In this document: positions 44,243 to 53,496 of the stretch, piece after piece | Layout of the letters: every line of letters starts with the position of its first letter | Position numbering within the stretch: position 1 is the stretch's first letter | DNA from: UBA11346 sp038060575 | GTDB lineage: Bacteria > Planctomycetota > UBA11346 | Assembly (NCBI GenBank): GCA_964652775.1 | Contig: CAZZAM010000001.1 | Location: forward strand, 193,454-257,453 | Length of the DNA stretch: 64,000 nt | Direction: 5' to 3' | The notes under the pieces: generated by a model | What the model was told of the DNA's origin: nothing | Seen by the model: the letters and a program-made list of their open reading frames with translations, nothing else | The model's database searches: none | Program-made: the position numbers and the translations under genes

Positions 44243-47200
44243 ATGCCCATCTCCCGACGATGCATCGGCGCTCATCGCCTGATCCTCGTCCCCATCGCAC
44301 TGGCCTTGTTCCTACCAGCGGACGGCGTTGCTGACGATGCTGATCTCCTGCTGCTACAACACGGTCATCAAGCATGGATCAGCACGAGCGAACTGCTGGT
44401 AGAGCGGAAAGAATTCATTCAGGGCGATCTTGCCGTTGCTGCCCGATCACCTGATTGGCGAGTACGCACGTTCGCCGAAGTAATCCGGCTGCAAAGCATG
44501 GAGCCGCAAGTCTTCGCCGACGAATCGGCACGGATCACCAATTTCCTTCACATGTATCTGTCAGCGATAGGCAAGCAGGCAGGCCCGGTGCCTGCCGATC
44601 AAACCACGTTCACTCAGATCGGGCGCAGCAACGAGTCTCAACTCCCCTATCCACTCATCAAACCACCAAAGCATTTTCCGCCGCAACACATCCCCTGGCC
44701 GGTCCTGGCCCATGCGATGCTGACAGGAAACGAGATTCAGCGGAGTATGGCCAATCTCATCTTCTGGTCGGAACCCCGGTTGGAACTGATCGGCCCCGCC
44801 TGGCGGTGCAATGCATACAGGCATGCCGATGAGTGGCTGTTGGAGGAAGCGATTCTGGCGCTTGGGCCAGCCGCCATCCCGTTTCTGCAAGAGCAACTGC
44901 ATGCGGGGACTCCAAATCGTCCCGCGCTGCACCGGGGCATGGCATCTCGTCTGCTGGCGGCTTTGGGCGATCCAACGTGCTTGGCTGAGTTTCGTAAACG
45001 CCTGCGACTGCCGCCACCGCCAATGCTCAGTGACCAGGAAAATCGCGGGACGATGTGGTTGGACGAAGATGCATTGGCAGGCCTGGAGGTTCTCGCCAAA
45101 GCCCAGGATCCCGAATCACTGCCTCTGCTCATTGATCGATTCGCAGACTATCTGATCAATGGACGGGACGCTAGCTTTGACAATTCATCAGGACGAAAAT
45201 CCACCGGCGCCGACTTTCCGGATGATCCCGCCAGTCGGGTACATCCAAGTCAGCGCTGCCACGTTGATCGGATGGCCGAAGCACTGGCTTATTATGGTCC
45301 AACCGTCGTACCATTACTCGAAGCAACTTTAAAATCCTGGAGCGCAGATGCGGTGGCCGGCAGCAACAGGACCATGTCCATTGCTACTATGCAGGCTCAC
45401 ATTGGCTGGTTACAGGCCAACACGGACGGAGAACGACGGATCGCCGCCATGCGCTGGAATCTCGCGCGCCAATGGGATCCACACCTACTGCTCGAACTGC
45501 GTCGGATCACCGGAGAGAGTCTCGCTCCATACGTGCTCAGGAACGGTTTGATCGCCAAGGGAGCTTACATTGGCGACTTCAATCAACTTCGTGAGCGTCA
45601 ACTTGATGCCCTCCGAATCCTAGCCACGTCCGGTGATGTCACGCTGGTGCCCATTATCGATGACTGGATTCGTTCGCATCGCCAGCGTTACGCGATGAAG
45701 ACTGCCGAGCTTGAGAGCGAGCGCGGTCCAGGAACTGTCGATGCGCAACTGCTCCGCGAGCAAGCAGGCGCGATGCTGGCTGATAACTCGGTCACCGCTA
45801 ACCTACTGGCAGTAGACGAGGGACTACTGGCCCTCATCAGGATTGGGGGACCAACGGCGATCACCGCCCTGCGAACCACGTTGGCCGACAAGCCATGGTC
45901 CGCGCTCGCCGAGGCAGGCATCATGCTGCTGGAAGATCGACGCGATGAGCTCGTTCGTCGTGTGAACGACAAAGATTCTCAGATTGCGGAAGCTGCTGCC
46001 CAGGCTCTATGGATTGCCAAATCGATTGCTGCGCAGCCAGGGCTGATCGCCGGAGCGGCTCGCCGCCGTGGGGAGAATCATCACCTTTGGTTAGAACGCG
46101 CGGCGGAGCTCGGCCCATTGGCTCCGGCAGTTGACGCCATACCGGCCGCGGCCCGGAGCGACCTGCGCCTACGTACCCTCTGCGCCGCAATCCTAACCGA
46201 AGCAGCCGATCCAACAGCCGCAACTCAAGCGCGACGCGTTATGCTTGATGCTGCCAACCAGGTTAGCCGCATGCACGTCTGGGGGACCGGCCTCATTGTT
46301 GGCACTGCCAGAAATCTCGTGAAGCCGAACACCGCCACAACTGAACCGCAACTCACTCTCGTTGCTCGGCCGCTGCTGGAGGCTGAATGTCTGTTCGGTT
46401 CCGGCGTCATTCGACGCGGCATAGCGGCCAACGCGTTGGCCGCCTTGGGCGACGAGCGTTCGATCCCCATCATCGCCGCCTCGGCTGACATGGGAGCGCC
46501 TGGCGGCAGCAACCCCGTGGTGCCAGCACTTGAAGCCTTCGGCCCGCGCGCAGCAGCCCAAGCCGCTGCGGTACCTCGGCTCATTCCTGCCCAAGCCGAC
46601 ACGGGATTATCCGTCACTAATCACCGCTATAGCACACAGGTATTAGCTGATCTCGGTGATATTCGCGCGGTAGAGCAAATCCTGGAAGGACTCAAGACGT
46701 CAGCTGCCGACCGCAACCTGAACGACTGGGACCATCGCGTGCATGTGTACCTGCAAGCGGCGGAGAAATGTACAGATGATCGGCTCTTAGAATCCTTGTT
46801 GGACATCGCCCAAGAAAGCCGGCATGAGTATCTAGCCAAGATGGCGCTGCTGCAACTCGGTCGCTACGCCGATCCCCGCGGTGAAGCTCTCTTGATGAAT
46901 GCCTTCGCAGCAGGCTGCAAGAAAGAGGGCATCGCACGGAACGACACACTGAATATGTATGTGACCCAGGCGTTGATTGATCGCTGGGGGCCAGCAGCCC
47001 TGGATCGTCTCCTTGCCTTGACGCAATCCGGTAACCCGCGGCGACGTGGCATGGCATGTTATGCACTTGCTGATCTGTCCGAAAAAAACCGCTTTGAATC
47101 CGTGTATCATCTGAAATGGCCCATCCCTTTCCCCGCTCGAGACAATGCGGCAGATCGAACCCGTGAACTGACGTTGCCCATCTTGATCGCTGCATTACGG

Positions 47201-47980
47201 GATCCAGATCTGACAACGCAAGGCATGGCGGCCGACGCCATGACAACCTTCATCGGAGGCGAAGACGAACAGGCGCTAGAGATCCAGGGAAAACGCACGA
47301 TCACTCGCCCAGCAGTCGTCGGAGATCGGCGCGGCATCCCAGCCTTGACCGCGTGGCTGAAGGCCGGCAACGAACCAGACTATCTCATTGTTGGATGCTT
47401 GGCTCGCGAAGGCGATCAGGCGGCAGGACAAGCCATGCTGGGTTCGCTCGCCCGAGGTAGATCCTGGCTGAACACGAATTGTAGTGACGGCATCCTGCGA
47501 GCCATCGGGCGACTCCAACCTCCGGGCGCAATCGCAGCCCTGGAACAGATCGCCATGGAATTGCCCATTTCCCGCTACGACCGTTGCAGTTTCAGTGCTC
47601 TTGATGGATTGGCGCTCCACGGATCCGCTGGGATGGAATCACTCAATCGCCTCCAGCGCATCATCACCACCCATCGCATGCGCGCATACATCGCGGACTT
47701 GCTGAGCAAGAGCAGAGCGCTCGACATCAAATTGACGCGGCAGCAACTCGATGCCTGTTTCTCCGATACAGACGCCGTGGAGTTCAACGACAACAGCAGT
47801 GCTGAGCAGGCAAAAAACGCACGCGAAGGCACTTGCATCACCTTCCTGCGTGCTCTGACTCGTTGTGACAGCGAAGCTGCCCGATTGGCATCGGCCTCGC
47901 TGCTTCGCAGCGGCTCGGACGATCTAATCCACATGACCTTGCAAACGTTGTCGTGCGGGAAGATGTATCACAGCAAATAG
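44243..47980 (+). CDS. Large exported HEAT-repeat protein
   Basis: A 1245-residue protein with an N-terminal signal peptide (LILVPIALALFLPADGVA), so it is exported. The rest is alpha-helical HEAT-like repeats, visible as AIPFLQEQLHAG, DPESLPLLIDRFADYLING, GPTAITALRTTLADKPWSAL, GDIRAVEQILEGLKTSA and LPILIAALRDPDLTTQGMAA. No enzyme motif is seen. I chose ATG 44243 because GAGG lies eight bases upstream and the signal peptide then starts correctly; ATG 44207 adds twelve residues. The gene is separate from its neighbours. Like the protein at 31609 it is likely a scaffold in the envelope, but that is only inferred from the repeats and the signal peptide. Confidence 0.8.
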   Translation: MPISRRCIGAHRLILVPIALALFLPADGVADDADLLLLQHGHQAWISTSELLVERKEFIQGDLAVAARSPDWRVRTFAEVIRLQSMEPQVFADESARITNFLHMYLSAIGKQAGPVPADQTTFTQIGRSNESQLPYPLIKPPKHFPPQHIPWPVLAHAMLTGNEIQRSMANLIFWSEPRLELIGPAWRCNAYRHADEWLLEEAILALGPAAIPFLQEQLHAGTPNRPALHRGMASRLLAALGDPTCLAEFRKRLRLPPPPMLSDQENRGTMWLDEDALAGLEVLAKAQDPESLPLLIDRFADYLINGRDASFDNSSGRKSTGADFPDDPASRVHPSQRCHVDRMAEALAYYGPTVVPLLEATLKSWSADAVAGSNRTMSIATMQAHIGWLQANTDGERRIAAMRWNLARQWDPHLLLELRRITGESLAPYVLRNGLIAKGAYIGDFNQLRERQLDALRILATSGDVTLVPIIDDWIRSHRQRYAMKTAELESERGPGTVDAQLLREQAGAMLADNSVTANLLAVDEGLLALIRIGGPTAITALRTTLADKPWSALAEAGIMLLEDRRDELVRRVNDKDSQIAEAAAQALWIAKSIAAQPGLIAGAARRRGENHHLWLERAAELGPLAPAVDAIPAAARSDLRLRTLCAAILTEAADPTAATQARRVMLDAANQVSRMHVWGTGLIVGTARNLVKPNTATTEPQLTLVARPLLEAECLFGSGVIRRGIAANALAALGDERSIPIIAASADMGAPGGSNPVVPALEAFGPRAAAQAAAVPRLIPAQADTGLSVTNHRYSTQVLADLGDIRAVEQILEGLKTSAADRNLNDWDHRVHVYLQAAEKCTDDRLLESLLDIAQESRHEYLAKMALLQLGRYADPRGEALLMNAFAAGCKKEGIARNDTLNMYVTQALIDRWGPAALDRLLALTQSGNPRRRGMACYALADLSEKNRFESVYHLKWPIPFPARDNAADRTRELTLPILIAALRDPDLTTQGMAADAMTTFIGGEDEQALEIQGKRTITRPAVVGDRRGIPALTAWLKAGNEPDYLIVGCLAREGDQAAGQAMLGSLARGRSWLNTNCSDGILRAIGRLQPPGAIAALEQIAMELPISRYDRCSFSALDGLALHGSAGMESLNRLQRIITTHRMRAYIADLLSKSRALDIKLTRQQLDACFSDTDAVEFNDNSSAEQAKNAREGTCITFLRALTRCDSEAARLASASLLRSGSDDLIHMTLQTLSCGKMYHSK

Positions 47981-48114
47981 ATCCACAGTGCCCTAATTCC
48001 ACGAATGCATGGCGACTTCCCGACCTCCGGACCGCCGTGGTCAAGATGAGACTTTGCCAAACGCGGCTTGCCTGGACTGCTCATAGCGACTACGTGGACG
48101 ACCAAGGAATCCCT

Positions 48115-48363
48115 ATGACCGATCCCGTACCTGCTGGAACTGCACCGCTCGGCATCACTCTTGAATCCGGAAAAACCTATTGGTGGTGCGCCTGTGGTTT
48201 ATCGCAGTCGCAACCGTGGTGCGATGGACGCCACAAGGGTACCGGCATCACGCCATGCAAGACAGCCGTACAAAAAAGTGGCGAATGCTGGATGTGTACC
48301 TGCAAAGCAACCAAGAGCCCGCCGTTCTGTGATGGCTCGCACAACCAACTGAAACCGTCGTAA
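48115..48363 (+). CDS. Small protein with two CDGSH iron-sulfur domains
   Basis: An 82-residue protein that consists of two CDGSH modules in tandem. The first has Cys25, Cys27, Cys36 and His40 (CACGLSQSQPWCDGRH). The second has Cys61, Cys63, Cys72 and His76 (CTCKATKSPPFCDGSH). Each should bind a [2Fe-2S] cluster through three cysteines and one histidine, giving a redox or cluster-transfer protein. AAGGAA stands seven bases before the ATG at 48115, which decides the start over a longer upstream reading frame. It lies between a HEAT gene and the AraC gene of the corrinoid operon, and its stop is five bases from the convergent AraC stop. A role as an electron carrier for the iron-sulfur activator nearby is possible but not shown. 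Confidence 0.9.
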   Translation: MTDPVPAGTAPLGITLESGKTYWWCACGLSQSQPWCDGRHKGTGITPCKTAVQKSGECWMCTCKATKSPPFCDGSHNQLKPS

Positions 48364-48368
48364 CGCCT

Positions 48369-49295
48369 TCACCGTTTTCGCCGGCGGCGCTGCGACGATG
48401 ATGATCCGAGTTCCGCGGCCATGCCCGCTCGCCAGCGGCCAGGCGTTGAACCGGCAAGGCGGCGAAAGATGCGATCCAAGCAGGCCGTCGAGCTGTAACC
48501 CACCGCATCGGCAGCCTCGCGGACAATCATGCCGCCAGCGATCAAGCGCTGTGCTTCGGCAAGCCGCAAGCGCTGGAGATGCGCCACCGGCGAATGGCCT
48601 AAAGCCGTGCGAAATAAGCGGCGAAATTGCGCCTGGCCAAGACTGCAACTGAGCGCGAGCTCGGCGATGCGGAGCGGATGCGATAAATCCAAACCCATAA
48701 CCGCCAGTGCAGGACTGATGCGCGATAACGCCTCCGCCGAATGTGCATCCGGTAACACACAATGCGCGCCAGCCCGTCGTGCGGACGCAACCAGGGCCGA
48801 TGCGACGAGGGCGTTGACTGCGACCTGCCAGCCAGGAACTCGTTGTGCATCTTCGCGACACGCCTCAGCCAATTGTTCGGCAACGCCATCGCTGTCGCGC
48901 AGTTGAATCGCCGGAGGCAATCCGGCAGCGATCGCAAACGGAACCCCGCCGCTCGCATCCGCTCGATGAGCCAGAACAATCAGGCGCAATGGTTCCTGCG
49001 CGTCGGTTTCGGCCTGCAGCCAACTGCCGCGCACGGCATAGATCAGCCGACGCGGCGCGATCGAGAACCAGTGTCCATTAACGGCGGCGCGGCCGCGACC
49101 GGCAAGCGGCAGCAACAGCATGTCATGGCGCTGACGTTTGAGCGGGATGCGCCATGCCGGCGTACACTGATAGATCACGGCGCTTGCCAAGTTAATCGTC
49201 AGCCCCGCCAGCACGCGCGCCAATTGCGGCGTCGCCTCGCTGTTGCGGGCTGGAAATTCGGTCTCGATGTGAAACTGCGGGGTCTTCTGCGGCAC
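48369..49295 (-). CDS. AraC family regulator, divergent to the corrinoid operon
   Basis: A 308-residue AraC regulator starting with GTG. The N-terminal sensor (about 35-110) is of the AraC_binding type 1-like sort (HDMLLLPLAGRGRAAVNGHW, PRRLIYAVRGSW). The C-terminal domain (about 205-295) shows IAELALSCSLGQAQFRRLF and VREAADAVGYSSTACLDRIF. It ends in a strongly basic tail, SSSQRRRRKR. It is divergent from the corrinoid protein operon with 123 bases between the starts, so it is the best candidate to control the corrinoid protein, DUF1638 and activator genes. A weaker TAATTC box lies seven bases before the GTG. Confidence 0.86.
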   Translation of the reverse strand: MPQKTPQFHIETEFPARNSEATPQLARVLAGLTINLASAVIYQCTPAWRIPLKRQRHDMLLLPLAGRGRAAVNGHWFSIAPRRLIYAVRGSWLQAETDAQEPLRLIVLAHRADASGGVPFAIAAGLPPAIQLRDSDGVAEQLAEACREDAQRVPGWQVAVNALVASALVASARRAGAHCVLPDAHSAEALSRISPALAVMGLDLSHPLRIAELALSCSLGQAQFRRLFRTALGHSPVAHLQRLRLAEAQRLIAGGMIVREAADAVGYSSTACLDRIFRRLAGSTPGRWRAGMAAELGSSSSQRRRRKR

Positions 49296-49418
49296 ACGGA
49301 TAGAATTACCGTATGATCGAATCGGTCAACCTGATGTTCGATATTAGGTGTTGGCCTCTACCTCACGTTTTTAGCATGACAGCAGACACCACGCTGAAAC
49401 AGACCTGGAGCACCGACC

Positions 49419-50054
49419 ATGACCGATCTCAAGCCCCTCCATGACGCCGTCGTTGATGGCGACGCCAAAACCGCCAAGGCACTGACCGATGCCGCCCTGA
49501 AGGCTGGAGTCGGCCCCAGCGACCTGCTTGGCAAAGCCTTGATCCCGGCCATGGACGAGGTCGGTCGCCGCTTTGAGTGCAACGAGTACTTCGTCCCCGA
49601 GTTGCTGATCTCGGCTCGTGCCATGAAGGGTTCGATGGAATTGATCCGTCCGCTTCTGGCCAAGGGCGGCATCCAGCCAATCGCCAAGGTTGCGATTGGA
49701 ACCGTCAAGGGCGACCTGCACGACATCGGCAAGAACCTGGTCGCGGCCATGCTCGAAGGCGGCGGATTCGAGATCATCGATCTCGGTGTCGACGTGGCGC
49801 CGGAGAAGTTCGTCGCTGCGGTCGCCGAGAAGGGCGCCAACCTCATCGCCCTCTCAGCACTCCTCACCACGACGATGCCGGCGATGAAAGACACCCTGGC
49901 TGCCCTCAACGCCGCTGGCGTGCGTGGCAAGGTCAAGGTCATGATCGGTGGCGCGCCGATCACCGAGGCATACTCCAAAGAAATTGGCGCCGATGGCTAC
50001 AGCGACAACGCGAGCGCCGCCGTGGCCCTGGCTCGTCGTCTCGTCGCCAAATAA
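49419..50054 (+). CDS. Methyltransferase corrinoid (cobalamin-binding) protein
   Basis: A 211-residue corrinoid protein of the MtaC/MtbC/MtvC type. Residues about 1-85 form the helical cap domain (LLGKALIPAMDEVGRRFECN, VPELLISARAMKGSME). Residues about 88-211 form the B12-binding Rossmann domain. The cobalt-ligating motif is intact as Asp99-Leu-His101-Asp-Ile-Gly104, and LSALLTTTMPAMK and VMIGGAPIT complete the nucleotide-loop pocket. It carries the methyl group from methyltransferase I to methyltransferase II. GGAG lies eight to ten bases before the ATG. It is the only corrinoid protein gene I see in the window, and the operon continues with a DUF1638 protein and the activating enzyme. No URO-D gene is next to it. 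Confidence 0.94.
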   Translation: MTDLKPLHDAVVDGDAKTAKALTDAALKAGVGPSDLLGKALIPAMDEVGRRFECNEYFVPELLISARAMKGSMELIRPLLAKGGIQPIAKVAIGTVKGDLHDIGKNLVAAMLEGGGFEIIDLGVDVAPEKFVAAVAEKGANLIALSALLTTTMPAMKDTLAALNAAGVRGKVKVMIGGAPITEAYSKEIGADGYSDNASAAVALARRLVAK

Positions 50055-50125
50055 ATCAGCACGCGGGAAACCGCTTCCAGATCCTAGCCTATAGTGGACC
50101 TTCGCATGACCGGAGTCACCGAGGC

Positions 50126-50872
50126 ATGACGCATAATCGCCTGTTCCTAGTTGGCTGCACCGTTTTCACCCGCGAGCTCAATGCCGCGATCGCCGCGTCC
50201 GAACGCCAGGTAGACGCCGTCTGGCTACCCAAGGATCTGCACGACCGCGGTGGCAAAGACATGATGCGGGTGCTGCAAGAACGCTGCGATCAGGCGGATC
50301 CTGCCCAGCATGATGCCATCGCTCTGGGCTATGGCTTGTGCAACAATGGCCTGATTGGACTGCGTGCCCGCGCGCTGCCGATCATCGTCTATCGTAGTCA
50401 TGATTGCATCGGCTGTCTGCTTGGTTCGCGCAAACGTTACGAAGACGAGTTCCGCGCCCAGCCAGGAACGTATTGGTACTCAGCCGGGTGGATTGAACGT
50501 GGTAAGAACAGTTCACCGCTGAGTGCACCCGAGGTTCCCAGCGCCGATGATCCCCAGTGGTTGAAGATGGTCGCCAAGTATGGCGAAGATAACGCCCGCT
50601 TTTTGTGGGATGAAATGCGCGCGCAGACGGCGCACTACACCCGACTCGCCTACGTGGATACCGGCATCGGCCCACAAGATCGTTTTGCGGCCGAAGCCGA
50701 GCGCCGCGCCACGGAACGCGGCATGACCTTCCAACGTATGACCGGCGATCCGGCGTGGATTCGCGCCCTCATTGATGGACCGTGGGATGACGAACGCTTC
50801 CTGACCATCAAACCCGGCGAACAGATTGTTGCTCGTTATGATGGAACCCTGGTTGGGGCAGAGGCATCGTAA
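50126..50872 (+). CDS. DUF1638 family protein
   Basis: A 248-residue protein that I recognise as DUF1638. It has conserved cysteines in GYGLCNNGLIGLRARALPII and in YRSHDCIGCLLGSRKRY. The fold and activity are unknown to me. DUF1638 genes are, as I recall, commonly found next to corrinoid methyltransferases and their activators, which agrees with this position. The start is ATG 50126, with GGAG about ten bases upstream, 71 bases behind the corrinoid gene. Its stop codon TAA overlaps by one base with the ATG of the activator gene (TAATG), so the two are translationally coupled. A TATAGT box about 30 bases upstream might give an internal promoter. The family name is the firm part; any function is open. 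Confidence 0.82.
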   Translation: MTHNRLFLVGCTVFTRELNAAIAASERQVDAVWLPKDLHDRGGKDMMRVLQERCDQADPAQHDAIALGYGLCNNGLIGLRARALPIIVYRSHDCIGCLLGSRKRYEDEFRAQPGTYWYSAGWIERGKNSSPLSAPEVPSADDPQWLKMVAKYGEDNARFLWDEMRAQTAHYTRLAYVDTGIGPQDRFAAEAERRATERGMTFQRMTGDPAWIRALIDGPWDDERFLTIKPGEQIVARYDGTLVGAEAS

Positions 50873-52350
50873 TGGCAACGATCCGGCTCCTCCCCGGTGA
50901 ACGCACCATCACTGTCGCTCCTGGGACTCCGTTACAGGATGTACTATTTCCGCATGGCGTCGAATTCCCCTGTGGTGGTCGGGGAACCTGCAAGGCCTGC
51001 CGCGTCCGCGTCCTGACCGCGGCACCCGATCCAACGGCAACTGACCTACAGTCGTTCACGCGCGAACAAATTGCTGCCGGTTGGCGGTTGAGCTGCCGCA
51101 TGTTCGCCACTGACGGCATGGGGCTTGAGCTCGGACGCTGGAGCTCGCCGGTACTGGCCGACGACACGCCGGTGAAGGTCGAACCACGTGAAGGCTTCGG
51201 CATCGCGATTGATCTGGGAACAACCACGCTGGTGGCCCAACTCGTTGACCGTCGCGACGCCAGCATTTGTGCGACGCGCACGGCACTGAATCCGCAAGCG
51301 CAACACGGTGCAGACTTGATGACCCGGATTGATTTCGCCCTTCATGGCGGCAGCGAGATGCTGCGCGATAAGATCCGCAATCAGCTGGGCACGATGATCA
51401 ACGACCTCGCTAAGGAGGCGTCCGCTCCGATCAAAATGGTGACCGTGGTCGGTAATACAGCGATGCACCATCTGTTTGGTGGCGTCGATGTGCGCCCATT
51501 GTCCGAGCCGCCGTATCGCCCGGTTAACGATCATTTGCTTGAGTTTACCGCCAGCGAGTTGGGTTGGAGTCTGGGTGACTGTCCAGTGCATGTCCTTCCC
51601 TGCCTCGGTGGGTTCGTCGGATCGGATCTTACCGCGGGCATCATCGCTACGCGTCTGCATGAGTTGCCGGGGATGAATCTGCTGATCGACCTGGGCACCA
51701 ATGGTGAACTGGTCTGCGGCGGCAAGGATGGGCTTGTGTGCGCCAGCACGGCTGCTGGGCCAGCGTTCGAAGGCACCGGCATTTCGATCGGCATGCGTGC
51801 AGCCACCGGAGCCATTGGCAGCGTGCGTACCGAGAACGACGCCCTCGTGCCGGAAGTTCTCGGCGGCGGCGCTGCGCGCGGCATCTGCGGCAGCGGGCTG
51901 GTTGACGCCATTGCCGGCGCACTTGATCTCAAATGGATTGTTCCATCAGGTCGCCTGCAGCGCGGCCGCAGCGACATTCCGGTTGCTCCCGGACTTGCGT
52001 TACAAGGACTGGATGTGCGCCAATTGCAGCTCGCAAAAGGTGCGATTGCCACCGGCATTCACCTCCTGTGCAAAGCGCGCGGCGGAAGCGTTGCTGATTT
52101 GCGCACCGTTTATCTCGCTGGGGCCTTCGGCAATTACATTCGCATCGCCGCCGCTGTGCGCATCGGCCTGCTGCCAGTCAATCCCGCGATTGTTCTGCCT
52201 GCGGGCAACACCGCGTTACTCGGCGCACGACTCGCACTCAACCACGACGATCATCGCTATGGCGAAATTCGAAATCACACTCACCACATCGAACTCAAGA
52301 TTGATCCATCCTTCGATGATACGTACATTGATGCGATGGGATTTCCGTAA
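50872..52350 (+). CDS. Corrinoid-protein activator: N-terminal ferredoxin plus ASKHA domain (RACo-like, DUF4445)
   Basis: A 492-residue fusion. Residues 1-85 are a 2Fe-2S ferredoxin with Cys34, Cys40, Cys43 and Cys75 (FPCGGRGTCKACRVRV, LSCRM). From about residue 107 the ASKHA ATPase-like domain follows: GFGIAIDLGTTTLVAQLVDR, VTVVGNTAMHHLFGG, NLLIDLGTNGELVCGG and GICGSGLVDAIAGAL. This is the architecture of RACo and of the activating enzyme of O-demethylases, which use ATP to return Co(II) corrinoid to the active Co(I) state. It is translationally coupled to the DUF1638 gene and three genes from the corrinoid protein, its probable client. A palindromic element begins 26 bases behind its stop. 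Confidence 0.92.
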   Translation: MATIRLLPGERTITVAPGTPLQDVLFPHGVEFPCGGRGTCKACRVRVLTAAPDPTATDLQSFTREQIAAGWRLSCRMFATDGMGLELGRWSSPVLADDTPVKVEPREGFGIAIDLGTTTLVAQLVDRRDASICATRTALNPQAQHGADLMTRIDFALHGGSEMLRDKIRNQLGTMINDLAKEASAPIKMVTVVGNTAMHHLFGGVDVRPLSEPPYRPVNDHLLEFTASELGWSLGDCPVHVLPCLGGFVGSDLTAGIIATRLHELPGMNLLIDLGTNGELVCGGKDGLVCASTAAGPAFEGTGISIGMRAATGAIGSVRTENDALVPEVLGGGAARGICGSGLVDAIAGALDLKWIVPSGRLQRGRSDIPVAPGLALQGLDVRQLQLAKGAIATGIHLLCKARGGSVADLRTVYLAGAFGNYIRIAAAVRIGLLPVNPAIVLPAGNTALLGARLALNHDDHRYGEIRNHTHHIELKIDPSFDDTYIDAMGFP

Positions 52351-52375
52351 ACCTACATTGCTCAGTTGAAACATC

Positions 52376-52522
52376 CCAAGGCAACCGCAGAGGCGCAGAG
52401 GCCGCAGAGATCGCAGAGGAGAGCGATAGTGGATTGTCACCCTGCGGGTGAGTGGCGCCAGAAACAGCATTGACTCCTAACCCAAGCCCTCTGCGTAGCT
52501 CTGCGCCTCTGCGGTTGCCTTG
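52376..52522. repeat. Palindromic GCAGAGG element, copy F
   Basis: The left arm is 52376-52422 (CCAAGGCAACCGCAGAGG and units) and the right arm 52488-52522 ends GGTTGCCTTG. The core carries a perfect hairpin CACCC-tgc-GGGTG (52438-52450), the clearest of the family. It lies between the stops of two convergent genes. Confidence 0.92.
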
Positions 52523-52563
52523 AAAAGAGTAATCTGGGGTAAACGGTCGGAGCCATTGTTGGG

Positions 52564-53460
52564 TCAGTCGCGTTCGATCTTTGATGCTGCATCGTCGGGA
52601 TAATGCGGATCGGGGCGCACATACAGATCCTCGTACTGGGCCAAGGCGGGAATGACCAGCGGAACCGGCCTGCCGTGGTGGAACACCGGTTGCCCGCGAT
52701 CGCAGTGGTCCGCTTTCACGTAGCCGTTGATGTACAGACGGCGGAAATTGTCGGCCGTCGTATTGATTCCACCGCCGTGGACGGTGAACGGATTCCATAC
52801 CGCGACGTCACCTGGTTCCATCTCAACATCGATCAATTGCCTACGGTCAGCTTCGTCCAAGCGTGCTGACACTTCCTTGGTTCCGTATTCAGAAGTCGCG
52901 CCGATCGTCCCCATGAGGTTACCACGGAGATGGCTGTAGGGCAGGAATTTCATCGCTCCGCTTCCCGACCAATGGCGATCAACCGCGATTCCGGTTTGAG
53001 CATAACTGTGATACAAATCGCGGAATTGGTGGGCTGGCGTACGCGAACGCACGTCCTGATGTAGCGCGAATGAATGGCCGGTTCCGGGAACCCGCCAGTG
53101 CATCTGGTTGGTGATCTGGTTGAGATGATCGCCGATCAACGGCTCAAGAATAGCCAGCATGCGTGGATCCGTACGAAACCGGTCCAGAACCGGATCGGCC
53201 CACGACTGCCACTGGCAACCGGTGATAAACTTACCGACCTGTTGATGCTCATGCAGCCAGATCACGCGATTGCGATGACGCCAGGTCTTGGGATGACTCA
53301 TCCCTTCTTCGTAAGCGCGATTGAACGCCGCATCCAACGCCTGGATATCGCTCGGATTGAAAACGCGGCGGAGAATGGTGTAGCCCTTCGTCCAGTACTC
53401 TTCGCTCCAGCCATCGTGGAGAAAGTCGAGTTCAGTAGTGTGAGTAGTAACAGTGAGCAT
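52564..53460 (-). CDS. Phytanoyl-CoA dioxygenase (PhyH) family protein
   Basis: A 298-residue Fe(II)/2-oxoglutarate-dependent oxygenase of the PhyH family. The iron ligands are His134 and Asp136 in FALHQDVRSR and His228 in FTVHGGGINTT. Arg240 or Arg241 in NFRRLYINGY binds 2-oxoglutarate. These enzymes hydroxylate small molecules at unactivated carbons; PVC genomes have many of unknown substrate. AAGGA stands nine to ten bases before the ATG. It is directly downstream of a URO-D-fold methyltransferase-like gene on the same strand (36 bases apart). The two probably share a transcript, and an oxygenase could act on the same substrate before or after methyl transfer. Confidence 0.88.
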   Translation of the reverse strand: MLTVTTHTTELDFLHDGWSEEYWTKGYTILRRVFNPSDIQALDAAFNRAYEEGMSHPKTWRHRNRVIWLHEHQQVGKFITGCQWQSWADPVLDRFRTDPRMLAILEPLIGDHLNQITNQMHWRVPGTGHSFALHQDVRSRTPAHQFRDLYHSYAQTGIAVDRHWSGSGAMKFLPYSHLRGNLMGTIGATSEYGTKEVSARLDEADRRQLIDVEMEPGDVAVWNPFTVHGGGINTTADNFRRLYINGYVKADHCDRGQPVFHHGRPVPLVIPALAQYEDLYVRPDPHYPDDAASKIERD

Positions 53461-53496
53461 GTGTCGTCCTTGCTATGAGTTGTGTTTGTATTCTGT

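Noticed and set aside
49296..49418. Cobalamin riboswitch before the corrinoid protein operon
   Set aside because: I looked for a B12-box and a suitable leader; the 123-base gap is too short and no box was found.
49577..50125. N-terminal extension of the DUF1638 gene
   Set aside because: The upstream in-frame part is a frame-shifted reading of the corrinoid gene; the protein properly starts at ATG 50126.
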